Shown here: piece after piece, positions 42,224 through 51,856 of the stretch | Layout: each line of letters begins with the position of its first letter | Position numbering within the stretch: the first letter of the stretch is position 1 | From: Chitinophaga solisilvae | GTDB taxonomy: Bacteria > Bacteroidota > Bacteroidia > Chitinophagales > Chitinophagaceae | NCBI RefSeq assembly: GCF_009928525.1 | Contig: NZ_JAABOK010000001.1 | Location: forward strand, 186,001-250,000 | Direction: 5' to 3' | Length of the DNA: 64,000 nt | Made by a program: the position numbers and the translations under genes | The notes under the pieces: model-generated | Told to the model about the DNA's origin: nothing | Seen by the model: the letters and a program-made list of their open reading frames with translations, nothing else | The model's database searches: none

Positions 42224-45200
42224 TTAGAATTTGATAGTAAGACCTGCACTCATGACCTTCTGAATAGGATAGCCCCAGACGATATTTTCAGGATCGGCAT
42301 CTTTGAAAGGAGAGAAGGTGAGGAGATTGGTGCCGTTCAGGAAAACCCGTGCTGTAGCCAGTTTTACACGACGTAACAGGGGTGCCGGCAGGTTGTAGCC
42401 CAGTTCCACATTCTTCAGCCGCATATAGCTGGTGTTGCGGATCCAGTAATCGGAGCTGCGGTGATTGTTGATGTTGGTACCTATGCTCAGCCTGGGGTAG
42501 GTAGCGGTGGCGGCATTTTCCGGCGTCCATCTGCCCAGGTGGTGTTCATATGCCTGCCCCAGGCCATTCAGCTGAAACTCCCAGCGGGTAACTACTCCTA
42601 CGGTCTCGTAGCGGTTCGCCACTCCCTGCAGCAGGACGCTGACATCAAAATTCTTCCAGGAACAGCCGAAGGTGGCGCCATAGAATACCTGCGGCTTACC
42701 GGGCATTATCGGCGCCATGTCATACTGGTCAATCTTGCCGTCATTGTTCAGGTCCTTGTATTTAATATCGCCGGGAACAGGCTGATAGCCAAATGGTTTT
42801 GCGCTGTTGCTGATTTCCTCCGTTGTCTGAAACAGGCCATCAGAGAGGTATCCGAAGGCAGTGTTGACTGGCTGGCCGGTGCGGTTCATCCAGGCGTACC
42901 GGTTAGGCACTTCGTCGTTGAATACAACGGTTTTCTTCAGCATACTGAGATTACCGGAGATGTAATAATGAAAGCTACCTGCCTGCGACTGCCACGCGGC
43001 GGTGATGTCAATACCCCTGACGCGGTTGATGCCGAGGTTTTCCAGCGGATAGGTAAGTCCGGAAACCAGGGTGGCGTCGCCGCGGGTCTGCAGCAGGTCA
43101 TACATTTTAGTGTGGTATCTTTCTATGGTGACTGACAGCTTACGGTCAAAGAAAGCCATATCCAGCGCGAGGTTCATCATATTGCTCCTGGCCCAGCTGA
43201 GCTGCGGATTGGCCTGGATGCCTTCCCGCACGCCGCTGAAGCCGGTGGCGCTGTTACCGAAATTGTAACCGCTGCCGCCCTGGTAATACTGGAGGTAGGC
43301 GTAGTATCCGGCATCGCTGGCATCGCCTGTGGTGCCATAGGTAGCGCGCAGCTTAAACTGGTTAAGCCAGTCTGCCCGCAGGAAGTTTTCCTTTGCGAGA
43401 TCCCATCCGGCGCCGATGGCAGGGAACCAGCCATAACGCTTGTTCTTCGGATAGCGGTTGGTACCACTATAGCTCATCGCCAGCTCCAGCATATATTTTT
43501 CGCGGTAGTTGTATTGTATGCGTCCGGCGCTGCCCAGAAAATACTGCGGCACCTGGTTGCCGGTGATGCGGTTATCCTTGCTGGCATTGAGTAATATATT
43601 GAGCCCGTGTGCCCCGTACTGCCGGGTGTATCCCAGTTGTGCTTCCGTATACAGGAAACGGTTGGTGGAAGTACTGCCGGTGCTGTTAGCCATATCCCCG
43701 TCGTTACCAAATTTGAGGTAGGAGGGAGTTGCGTCGCCTTTGCCGGGTATGAGCTGGTATACGGCAAATGATTTACTGCGGTTGATCTGTTCGGTGAAGG
43801 TGGTAAAGAAAGAAGCGGTGGCTTTGGCCCACAGCCCTGGTGTAACATCCTGCAGGTTGATGCGCACGTTTACGTCCGCATTGAGGTCGCGGGTAAACTG
43901 AGTGCGGTAGCCTGAGTGTACCGTTTGCCCGTAGAGGTTATTGGTCCACAGGTTGGTGCCACCCAGCGAGCCATCCTGGTTGATAACGGGATAGGCGTTG
44001 TTGGGCGTAAACAGGAGGTTGGACAAGGTCGTTATTGTCTGCGCGCCAGGCTGATTCTCTGTCTGTATACGGCCGAACAGGTTAACAGATGCACTGATGC
44101 TGCGGTTGAGTTCAAAGTCAACATTAGAGCGCACGATATACCGGTTGTAGTCTGCGTTGGTTTTATATTTATTGATGTCTGCGGATTTGAACATCCCGCC
44201 TTGCTGCAGGTAGTCCAGGTTGACAAAATATCTGGCAACTTTGCGTCCGCCGCTGAGGGTCAGGTCAAACCGGTGAAAGGCCGTGCGTTCCCTGATGATC
44301 TGGTTCCACCAGTCTACATCAGGATGTCCGTAGGGATCTGTTTTATTTTTCCAGGCGTCGAGGTCTGACTGCGTATAGGCGGCAGGTTTACCATCGTTTG
44401 CGAGGGCTTCGTTATACAGGCGGGCATAATCGTAGGCGCCCAGTGGCTTAAAGCGGTTGACAGGTGTTTGTATGCCTGACTGTGCGGAGAAGGAGATGCG
44501 TTGCGGGCCTTCGTGTCCGCGTCTGGTGGTAATCAGCACTGCGCCGTTGGCGCCGCGGATGCCCAGCATGGCGGTAGCCAGTGCATCTTTGAGAACGGTG
44601 ACAGATTCAATTTCCTCCGGGTTCACAATCATCATAGGACGATCGGGATTGCCGTCTACAATAAGGATAGGATCCATCCCGCGGAGCTGCATACCGAATG
44701 CTTCGTTGCCCGGTTCACCGGAGCCCTGGAAGATGCGCGCGCCGGCAAGGCGGCCGTTGATCAGTCCCAGGATGTGGTTGGACGTGGTTTTGCTGAGTTC
44801 CGGGGTACGCAGTTCTCCGGATGATTGTACCTGCAGTTGCCGGGGCTGCACATCATTCAGCAGGTGATAACTGTTCTCTGCGGCATGCGGATTTTCCTGC
44901 AGCACTACTTTCCAGGGAGTGAACTGCTCCACTGTTTTTTCCAGCGGCAGGTAGTTGTGCAGGGAGAATACAAGGGTGGCGCCACGTTCCGCGCGGATGC
45001 GGAATTTTCCTTCCGTGTCGGTCACAGTGGCGGCATCGCCGGATTTAATGCGGATGGCGACGTCTGTTAACGGTTTCCCATATACGTCAATCACCTCTCC
45101 GGTGATGGTTTCGGTCTGCTGCCAGGTATGCAGACGTGCTACAGCGGCATGATGCCCGGTGCGGTGTGTTTCCGGCATTCTGTGTACAGCAGGCCGCGCA

Positions 45201-45274
45201 TGAGCGCTGATACTGCCCGGCAGCAGGCCGGTACATGGTAACAGTAGCAGGAATCTGACGTGAAAATTTCTCAT
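42224..45274 (-). CDS. SusC/RagA TonB-linked outer membrane receptor, diverged N-terminus
   Basis: This transporter has about 1016 residues, starting at ATG 45274 (a TTG precedes it). After the signal peptide (MRNFHVRFLLLLPCTGLLPG) there is an unusual His/Arg-rich stretch (HRMPETHRTGHHAAVARLH, about residues 31-50). A carboxypeptidase-like domain (ITGEVIDVYGKPLTDVAIRI) follows, and then the plug (LINGRLAGARIFQGSG, PILIVDGNPDRPMMI, IESVTVLKDALATAMLGIRG). The usual VVxGYG segment before the plug is absent and replaced by HLLNDVQPRQLQVQSSGEL. The barrel is normal and ends MSAGLTIKF. It is the first gene of the four-gene operon. No STN domain is present. A LacI-type operator sequence lies about 280 bases upstream. 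Confidence 0.93.
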   Translation of the reverse strand: MRNFHVRFLLLLPCTGLLPGSISAHARPAVHRMPETHRTGHHAAVARLHTWQQTETITGEVIDVYGKPLTDVAIRIKSGDAATVTDTEGKFRIRAERGATLVFSLHNYLPLEKTVEQFTPWKVVLQENPHAAENSYHLLNDVQPRQLQVQSSGELRTPELSKTTSNHILGLINGRLAGARIFQGSGEPGNEAFGMQLRGMDPILIVDGNPDRPMMIVNPEEIESVTVLKDALATAMLGIRGANGAVLITTRRGHEGPQRISFSAQSGIQTPVNRFKPLGAYDYARLYNEALANDGKPAAYTQSDLDAWKNKTDPYGHPDVDWWNQIIRERTAFHRFDLTLSGGRKVARYFVNLDYLQQGGMFKSADINKYKTNADYNRYIVRSNVDFELNRSISASVNLFGRIQTENQPGAQTITTLSNLLFTPNNAYPVINQDGSLGGTNLWTNNLYGQTVHSGYRTQFTRDLNADVNVRINLQDVTPGLWAKATASFFTTFTEQINRSKSFAVYQLIPGKGDATPSYLKFGNDGDMANSTGSTSTNRFLYTEAQLGYTRQYGAHGLNILLNASKDNRITGNQVPQYFLGSAGRIQYNYREKYMLELAMSYSGTNRYPKNKRYGWFPAIGAGWDLAKENFLRADWLNQFKLRATYGTTGDASDAGYYAYLQYYQGGSGYNFGNSATGFSGVREGIQANPQLSWARSNMMNLALDMAFFDRKLSVTIERYHTKMYDLLQTRGDATLVSGLTYPLENLGINRVRGIDITAAWQSQAGSFHYYISGNLSMLKKTVVFNDEVPNRYAWMNRTGQPVNTAFGYLSDGLFQTTEEISNSAKPFGYQPVPGDIKYKDLNNDGKIDQYDMAPIMPGKPQVFYGATFGCSWKNFDVSVLLQGVANRYETVGVVTRWEFQLNGLGQAYEHHLGRWTPENAATATYPRLSIGTNINNHRSSDYWIRNTSYMRLKNVELGYNLPAPLLRRVKLATARVFLNGTNLLTFSPFKDADPENIVWGYPIQKVMSAGLTIKF

Positions 45275-45549
45275 CAAAACGCAGTTTTGTCAGTGATTAT
45301 TGGTTGTTTCTTATTACGTGCAGCGCATACGGATAGCCGTCTCCGAAGCGCCTGTCCGGAAAATACAGTCATGGGAAGTCCACTCCGGATAAGCATCCGG
45401 ATTACTTCAGGGTGGTAATAACGATGTGTTGCTAAACGTCAGGGACCATGCTATCTGCTACATTTCATTCGGCAGAGATCTATTTTGGTTGCTACATTAT
45501 TCTTTCATTTAACCGTGGATCTGTTTCTTCGTTTTCATCAGGCTGATAA

Positions 45550-45567
45550 AATGCAAACGATTGCATT
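45550..45567. promoter_or_regulatory. LacI-family operator-like palindrome
   Basis: AATGCAAACGATTGCATT is an inverted repeat with 7-base arms around ACGA, and it fits the LacI/CcpA-type operator consensus TGNAANCGNTTNCA exactly. It lies about 280 bases before the first susC of the tandem operon and about 200 bases after the stop of the XRE gene. No LacI-family regulator is encoded in the window. The remaining 45275-45764 gap has a small stem (TCCGGAT/ATCCGGA, 45384-45401) and no gene. Confidence 0.6.
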
Positions 45568-45764
45568 CTGGTTTGAAATAAATAAATATTTCCGGGATTA
45601 TCAAATTTTGTCAGCAGAATTAGTAGTTATTAATCAGGAAGATTCATTTACTGCGTAATTCAAAAATTTCCGCATTCCTGCTGCACGTTTGTATACACGC
45701 GTGCAAGCGGCTGCCTCACCGCACAGGATGACGGGCGGATGAACAGCAGGAACCTATCATGAGA

Positions 45765-46517
45765 TTATATGGCAGCAGGTTCGGGCATTACCTTGCTGAG
45801 GTAGCTGATGAAAGTCCAGATTTCCAGCACATCATTTACCGGCACTTCAAAAGGGGTGTAGTCAGGGTTCAGGGAACGCAGCAGGAACGTGCCTTTCTCT
45901 TTGATGCAGTTGGTGGCCAGTTTGAAAACAATATCTTCTTCCGTACCGCCGAGCACCAGGATACAGGCGGTATCCGGCTTCAGGCGGGACCAGTCTTCCA
46001 CGTACTGTGCAACAATATGGCTGCCATCGGGGATGGGTTCCATGGAATCACCGCTGATGGGGAACATGCGGATGGTTTTGCCGCGGGGAAGTTCAGGCAG
46101 GGTAAAGCGGGGCAGCCCGGCAATAAATGCAGGATCCGCAAACCCATTCCTGTAGCCGGCTCTGGCCTTTGCCGGCACATATTCCATATTTTCTTCGTTG
46201 TGACTGTCTACCGTAATCGGCAATATACGTATATGCCTTCCCGTAAGATCCACCGTGTTGCCGGCTTCCAGTGCCAGCAACTGTTCTTCGCTGGCCTGCT
46301 GCAGATCTGCTTTGATAAATGTTTCGAGATCTATCCGGAAAAAAGATGAAATCAGTACCAGGTCATCCAGCCGGGGATTCCTGGTCTTGCCGCTTTCCTG
46401 TGCCGTAATCTTGTTCCTGTTAACGCCCAGCAATGCTGCCAGCTGCTGCTGCGATATCTTTTTACGTGAACGTAATATTCTCAGGTTACCTGCCCAGTAA
46501 GTCGGCTGCTTCGTCAT
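45765..46517 (-). CDS. XRE-family regulator with S24 peptidase-like domain
   Basis: This 250-residue regulator has an N-terminal helix-turn-helix of the XRE type (residues about 10-65: LRILRSRKKISQQQLAALLG and VNRNKITAQESGKTRNP). The C-terminal S24/LexA-like domain (about 140-240) has the serine motif PISGDSMEPIPDGSHIVAQY and a downstream Lys in DIVFKLATN. The signature resembles CI/LexA repressors that cleave themselves, though similar proteins in Bacteroidota often only sense. No Ala-Gly cleavage site stands out before the domain. It is divergent from the LytS/LytTR pair by 187 bases and is not obviously linked to a prophage. Confidence 0.88.
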   Translation of the reverse strand: MTKQPTYWAGNLRILRSRKKISQQQLAALLGVNRNKITAQESGKTRNPRLDDLVLISSFFRIDLETFIKADLQQASEEQLLALEAGNTVDLTGRHIRILPITVDSHNEENMEYVPAKARAGYRNGFADPAFIAGLPRFTLPELPRGKTIRMFPISGDSMEPIPDGSHIVAQYVEDWSRLKPDTACILVLGGTEEDIVFKLATNCIKEKGTFLLRSLNPDYTPFEVPVNDVLEIWTFISYLSKVMPEPAAI

Positions 46518-46704
46518 CTTCTTTAATATTTACGAAAAATTATATGTATATTGAATGGCAGCAAATTTATAACATTTGCCGGAAAGCCGTATCCTAAAAA
46601 GTTTCCCGGCCACTGATATACGAAAACAGGTTGTCTGTACATCACAACCTGTTATTGATAAAATTTACTGCAGGTTGCTCCTTTTTTTACGATTTTTGAT
46701 CTGC

Positions 46705-47766
46705 ATGCGTAGAGCACTGTTGCATATATTATTTTGGTTCGTTTACCTGCTGCAGGACGCCCTGCTGGAATTCGTATGGATAGGCCCCGCGCTGGGCGAT
46801 CTTACGGACGAACAACGCCTGTTCGTGGCTATCAAAACAGCCTTCATCACCCTGACACCCAAACTGCTGTTCACTTATTTTATACTCCTGGTCACTATTC
46901 CGCAAACGCTGAAGGAAGAAAAGAAAACGATCAGGATTGTGGCGGAAACATTCGTGGTATTGCTGGCGTCTATTATCCTCTACCGCCTGATCTTCAATTA
47001 TTACCTGAACCCCGTCATATACAAGGGGATGCTGAAACAAAAGCCCCTGTGGGATCTCAGCAGAGGGCTGCTGGCACTGATGGACCTGGGCTTTGTATCG
47101 GGTATCGCCGGCATGCTCAAGCTGCTGCGCACGCAGGTGAGCGCCAAAGAGCGGGAAAAAAATCTCATGAAAGAAAAACTGGAAACAGAACTCAAGTTTC
47201 TGCGTAACCAGATCAACCCGCACTTTTTATTCAATACCCTCAACAATATTTATGCGCTGGCCCGGAAGAAGTCAGACAAAACCCCGGAGATCGTCATGAA
47301 GCTCTCCAAGCTGCTGCGCTTTATGCTGTACGAATCCCGCAAGGACCAGATACCGGTGGCCGCAGAAATTAAAATGCTGGATGACTGCCTGGAACTGGAA
47401 AGGATCCGGTATAATGAAAGACTGACGATCACCTTTCATAAAGAGATAGACAACGACATGCAGCTGATAGCGCCGCTGCTGCTGCTGCCGTTTGTGGAGA
47501 ACGCCTTCAAGCACGGTGTCAGCGAAACGCGGTTCGAATCCTTCATTCACATCGCTATCCGCCTGCAGGCCTCCATCCTGACCTTTACCATCTCCAATAC
47601 CAAGGATAACGACGGCTCCCATGAAGTAACGGACAACATCGGACTCAGTAATGTCAGGCGGCAGCTGGAGCTGATGTACAAAGACTACCAGCTGAAAGTA
47701 GAGAACAGCGACCATATTTTTAATGTTCACCTCACGATTAATCTCAGCAGTCATGCAAAAATATAA
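46705..47766 (+). CDS. LytS/YehU-type sensor histidine kinase
   Basis: This inner-membrane sensor kinase has 353 residues from ATG 46705; the frame extends upstream to a TTG, but that part is not protein-like. Four hydrophobic helices lie in the first 150 residues (for example LLHILFWFVYLLQDALLEFV and LLFTYFILLVTI), without a large periplasmic domain. A coiled linker (EREKNLMKEKLETELKFLRN) leads to the His_kinase H box NQINPHFLFNTLNNIY. The ATP-binding domain has LLLLPFVENAFKHGV and GLSNVRRQLELMY. The stop overlaps the response regulator start by 14 bases, so the two proteins are translated together. The signal is unknown. Confidence 0.92.
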   Translation: MRRALLHILFWFVYLLQDALLEFVWIGPALGDLTDEQRLFVAIKTAFITLTPKLLFTYFILLVTIPQTLKEEKKTIRIVAETFVVLLASIILYRLIFNYYLNPVIYKGMLKQKPLWDLSRGLLALMDLGFVSGIAGMLKLLRTQVSAKEREKNLMKEKLETELKFLRNQINPHFLFNTLNNIYALARKKSDKTPEIVMKLSKLLRFMLYESRKDQIPVAAEIKMLDDCLELERIRYNERLTITFHKEIDNDMQLIAPLLLLPFVENAFKHGVSETRFESFIHIAIRLQASILTFTISNTKDNDGSHEVTDNIGLSNVRRQLELMYKDYQLKVENSDHIFNVHLTINLSSHAKI

Positions 47767-48475
47767 CTGCATCATTGTAGAAGATGAACCGCTTGCGGCA
47801 GAAGTGCTGCAGGACTATATCATACAGGTTCCCTTCCTGAATTTTAAAGGCACCTGCAGCGATGCCATCTATGCCATGGAACTGTTGCAGCAGCAACCGG
47901 TAGATCTCATATTCCTGGATATTCATCTGCCCAAACTCAAAGGGCTGCCTTTCATCAAAGCGCTGAAACATCCGCCGCAGATCATCATCACCACGGCGTA
48001 TCAGGAATATGCGCTGCAGGGATATGAGTATAACGTTGTCGACTATCTGCTAAAGCCCATAGAGTTCAGCCGCTTCCTGATGGCAGTGAATAAACTGAAA
48101 CAGCAGCCTGCCGCCGCTGCGCCGGAACAACAGGCGCCGGCTCCCAGAGCGGGAGAGCGCCCCCATCTGTTCTTCAACGTGAGCAAACGTAAAGTGAAAG
48201 TCTACCTGGATGAAATCCTCTACATCGAAAGCCTGAAAGAATATATCAACATCTTCACAAAAGATAAAACCATTCTCACCAAATTTCCTCTGGGAGAAAT
48301 AGAAGAAATGCTCGCGCGCAACAACTTCCTGCGCATACACCGGTCGTTCATCATCTCAAAAGATAAGATCGACGCCTTTACCGCAACTGATGTGGAGATC
48401 AACAACAAATCCATCCCTATCGGGCGCAGTTATAAGGAACTGGTAATGAGCGTGCTTACTCCGCCATCCTGGTAG
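47753..48475 (+). CDS. LytTR-family response regulator
   Basis: This 240-residue response regulator starts at ATG 47753, inside the end of the kinase gene; a longer frame from 47723 is unlikely. The receiver domain (residues 1-120) has the acidic pair VEDEP (Glu10, Asp11), the phosphorylated Asp56 in LIFLDIHLPKLKG, Thr in IIITTAYQEYALQG and Lys in DYLLKPIEFSRF. An Ala/Pro/Gln linker leads to a LytTR DNA-binding domain (about 145-238, with ILYIESLKEYINIFTKDKTI and FLRIHRSFIISKDKI). The next gene downstream is a susC, 164 bases away, which may be a target. Confidence 0.93.
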   Translation: MQKYNCIIVEDEPLAAEVLQDYIIQVPFLNFKGTCSDAIYAMELLQQQPVDLIFLDIHLPKLKGLPFIKALKHPPQIIITTAYQEYALQGYEYNVVDYLLKPIEFSRFLMAVNKLKQQPAAAAPEQQAPAPRAGERPHLFFNVSKRKVKVYLDEILYIESLKEYINIFTKDKTILTKFPLGEIEEMLARNNFLRIHRSFIISKDKIDAFTATDVEINNKSIPIGRSYKELVMSVLTPPSW

Positions 48476-48639
48476 AATAACCTGTTATTGTATATCAGGA
48501 ACAGGAATCACCGTACCAATGCCCGGCGGCCGCCCGAAAATGTTGTGTGTGTACACGAACCGGCTGCCCGTTGAATAGCCCGCCATATGCGGCCGTATGC
48601 ATGTACTTTCATTGTATCAGTATTCCAAAATCTACCGCA

Positions 48640-51600
48640 ATGAGACATGTTTACGCTTCAGTATTCCTGTTGCTGATTTGTTTATTCCCCATAGCAGCAG
48701 CTGCACAGCAGGCAGTAACCGGAACGGTTATAGCCGGCGATACCCGGCAGCCGGTACCGGGAGCCACTATCAGAATCAGGAACACATCATCCGGCACACA
48801 AACAAATGCACAGGGACGCTTTACCCTCAAAGCCCCGTCCGGCGTCACGCTGGAAGTCACCTCAGTAGGCTTCGCCCCGAAACTGTTCGTTGTTGGCAAT
48901 GCCCCTGAGTACAATATTGAACTATCGCCTTCAGCCACCGCATTAACAGAAATTATTGTTACGAGCCAGGGCATCAGAAAGGAAAAAAGGAGTCTGGGCT
49001 ACGCAGTGGCTACTATCACCAGCTCTGAAATCGGCGACAACGCCAGTCCGATCAATGCCTTACAGGGTAAGGTAGCCGGGTTGAGCATTACCTCCGGTAA
49101 TGCCCCCGGCGCATCTTCCCGTATCGTGCTGCGCGGCCCCACATCTTTCTCCGGCAATAACCAGCCGGTGTTTATCATCGATGGCGTGCCCGTGAGTAAT
49201 GATAACATGCGTAACGCCGATTTTCTGAATGACCAGGTCGACTACGGCAACCGCGGCAATGACCTCAACCCCGCCGAAATAGAATCAGTGACGGTGCTGA
49301 AAGGCCCCGCTGCTGCTGCCTTATACGGTAGCATTGCTTCCAACGGCGCCATCCTGATTACCACCAAAAAAGGAAAAAGGAACAGCCGCGCACAGATTAA
49401 CTTCACCACCTCCTACGCGTTGTCAGGTATCCTCCGGCTGCCCACCTTCCAGAATAAGTTCGGGCAGGGAAATATGGATGGCATCCCCGATGACCGCCGT
49501 GAAAACTTTAGCTGGGGTGAGCCTTTCGACGGAAAGGAAAGACCTTACGGACAAATCATCGACGGTAAGCAGCAGCTGAAAAAGTATGAAGCCATTCCCA
49601 ACAATGTCCGAGATTTCTTTGAACACGGACAGATCTGGAATAATAACCTGTCTGTTTCCGGCGGCAATGAAAGTTCTACGTACTACCTGTCACTCGCCGC
49701 ACTCAATAACAAAAAGGAAATTCCGGGCACCCATTTCAACAAGTATAATATCCGCCTGAGCGGAACTTCTGAGTTCTCGCCGAAGTTCTCCAGCAGCGCC
49801 ACTATCGGCTACTCCAATATAGCCGGTAACCTGCCGCTGGCCGGACAAACCAATTCAGTATACAGTTCTGTTTTCCAGCAACCGAGAGATATTTCTATCG
49901 TTGACTTTAAAGATCTGAGCAATCCTTTCAACGGAACATTTATTGCTGCCGACGGAACGCCCACCTATGGCTATTATGGCGCTTACTCCAAAAATCCTTA
50001 CTTCCTGCTGGCTAATTACAGCAATACCAATGCGGTAGACCGCCTCACCGGTAATTTCGCGCTGACGTATAAGCCACTGGAAGGACTGGAAATAACAGAG
50101 CGGGTAGGTGCGGATATTTATTCCGACCGCAGATATGAGAAAGGAGCGAAGTATGACTTTAAACCGGCCGACCCTTTTTACGAAGGTAACCCCTGGAAGG
50201 ATAACGGCAGGTACCAGGAAGATCTTATCAACTACTATCAGTTCAACCATGACCTGATGGTCAGCTATTCGCGGCAGCTTAACAGGAACCTTAACCTGAA
50301 AGTGATGCTGGGTAATAACGTGCGTATGGAGAAAAGAACACGTACCATTACCACCACCAACCCTTCGGGAGGCCTTGTCATACCCGGCTTCTACAGCTTC
50401 ACCAACTCCAACGGACCGCTGTTGGGTACCAACACTGTTTTCAACAAAAGATTATATGGTTTCTACGGTTCCGCAGATGTGGAGTACCGGAACATGCTGT
50501 TCCTGGGCATCACCGGAAGAAATGATGTTTCTTCCACGTTACCGTCAGACAACAATGCTTATTTCTACCCCAGCATTAACGGCGCCTTTGTGTTCAGCGA
50601 GTTGTTTAAGGATAAGGCGCTGTCTGATGTGCTCAGCTTTGGTAAAATCAGGGCCGGCTTTGCCAAGGTAGGCGCGGATGCAGACCCTTATCTGCTCAGC
50701 ACCAGCTACGGTGTTACAGATATTGCTACCGATTTCGGGCAGCTGACTTTCCCGTTATCCAGCGATGGCGTACTGGTACCGGGTTTCACCCGCAATGACC
50801 AGATCGGCAATGCGCGGATAAAACCGGAATTCACCCAGTCCCTCGAAATCGGAACAGAGCTTTCCTTCTTCCGGGACCGCCTGGGGCTGGACTTCTCCTG
50901 GTATAATACCAAATCCACCAACCAGATAGTAAGAGTGCCGACAGCGCCTTCCACCGGGTACACCAGCACCATTATCAATACCGGCGAGATGAGGAACAAT
51001 GGTATTGAAATAGGGTTGAAATCCATTCCCGTAAACACCGGATACGGGCTGAAGGTAGAGGTCTTCGGCACTTTTAACAAAGTAAGCAGCAAGGTAGTAA
51101 GCATTGCACCTGGATTGCAGCAGATCTCCATCGGGCGCGGACTTACTACCATGGGACAGGTGGCCGCCGTAGGCATGCCCTATGGAACCTTCTACGGGCA
51201 GGGGTTTGCGACTGATCCGGCCAGTGGAAAAATTATAGTGGACAAAATTACGGGCCTGCCGCTGAACAATGTTACCAATTATTACGACACCTATCTGCCC
51301 GATTATGCCGCTTCGCTGGGCACCAATGTGTCATACCGGAATTTCAGCCTGCGGGTATTGTTTGACACCAAACAGGGCGGTATTTTTTACTCCCAGACCA
51401 AGAGCACCATTTCTTTTGGCGGTTACACAGAAGAAACGACCTATAACGACCGGAAGGATTATGTATGGCCTAACTCAGTGTATGATGACGGCAACGGCAA
51501 GTTTGTAGAAAATACCAGCGTCAAATTTCATCCGTATAAATACTGGACATCTGTAGCGCCGCAGGCAGCTTTCCTGATAGATGCCAGCTATATCAAGCTG

Positions 51601-51831
51601 CGCGAGGCTTCCCTGCAGTACACCGTGCCGTCGCAACTGGTAAAGCGTATAGGCTTCACCGGTTTATCCGCCACGTTGTACGGGAACAACCTGTTCCTCT
51701 GGACGCCGGCCTCCAATCAGTTTGCCGATCCGGAAATCAATTCACAGGGAGCCGGAAACGTACAGGGGTATGAGTTCTTATCCAATTTATCCCTCCGCAA
51801 TTACGGTATTAAGATTCAGGCCACTTTATGA
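48640..51831 (+). CDS. SusC/RagA TonB-linked outer membrane receptor
   Basis: This 1063-residue transporter starts at ATG 48640 (MRHVYASVFLLLICLFPIAA, a signal peptide); the frame extends to 48547 without protein-like sequence. The carboxypeptidase-like domain is VTGTVIAGDTRQPVPGATIR. The plug shows ALTEIIVTSQGIRKEKRSLG, ALQGKVAGLSITSGNAPGAS, PVFIIDGVPVSND and IESVTVLKGPAAAALYGSIA, with KGPAAAALYG rather than KDA-x-A-x-YG, as is usual for the SusC subgroup partnered by SusD_2-like proteins. It ends NYGIKIQATL. There is no STN domain. SusD starts 25 bases after its stop. Confidence 0.95.
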   Translation: MRHVYASVFLLLICLFPIAAAAQQAVTGTVIAGDTRQPVPGATIRIRNTSSGTQTNAQGRFTLKAPSGVTLEVTSVGFAPKLFVVGNAPEYNIELSPSATALTEIIVTSQGIRKEKRSLGYAVATITSSEIGDNASPINALQGKVAGLSITSGNAPGASSRIVLRGPTSFSGNNQPVFIIDGVPVSNDNMRNADFLNDQVDYGNRGNDLNPAEIESVTVLKGPAAAALYGSIASNGAILITTKKGKRNSRAQINFTTSYALSGILRLPTFQNKFGQGNMDGIPDDRRENFSWGEPFDGKERPYGQIIDGKQQLKKYEAIPNNVRDFFEHGQIWNNNLSVSGGNESSTYYLSLAALNNKKEIPGTHFNKYNIRLSGTSEFSPKFSSSATIGYSNIAGNLPLAGQTNSVYSSVFQQPRDISIVDFKDLSNPFNGTFIAADGTPTYGYYGAYSKNPYFLLANYSNTNAVDRLTGNFALTYKPLEGLEITERVGADIYSDRRYEKGAKYDFKPADPFYEGNPWKDNGRYQEDLINYYQFNHDLMVSYSRQLNRNLNLKVMLGNNVRMEKRTRTITTTNPSGGLVIPGFYSFTNSNGPLLGTNTVFNKRLYGFYGSADVEYRNMLFLGITGRNDVSSTLPSDNNAYFYPSINGAFVFSELFKDKALSDVLSFGKIRAGFAKVGADADPYLLSTSYGVTDIATDFGQLTFPLSSDGVLVPGFTRNDQIGNARIKPEFTQSLEIGTELSFFRDRLGLDFSWYNTKSTNQIVRVPTAPSTGYTSTIINTGEMRNNGIEIGLKSIPVNTGYGLKVEVFGTFNKVSSKVVSIAPGLQQISIGRGLTTMGQVAAVGMPYGTFYGQGFATDPASGKIIVDKITGLPLNNVTNYYDTYLPDYAASLGTNVSYRNFSLRVLFDTKQGGIFYSQTKSTISFGGYTEETTYNDRKDYVWPNSVYDDGNGKFVENTSVKFHPYKYWTSVAPQAAFLIDASYIKLREASLQYTVPSQLVKRIGFTGLSATLYGNNLFLWTPASNQFADPEINSQGAGNVQGYEFLSNLSLRNYGIKIQATL

Positions 51832-51856
51832 TTCCTCATTTTAATTTTTTCTGCAG

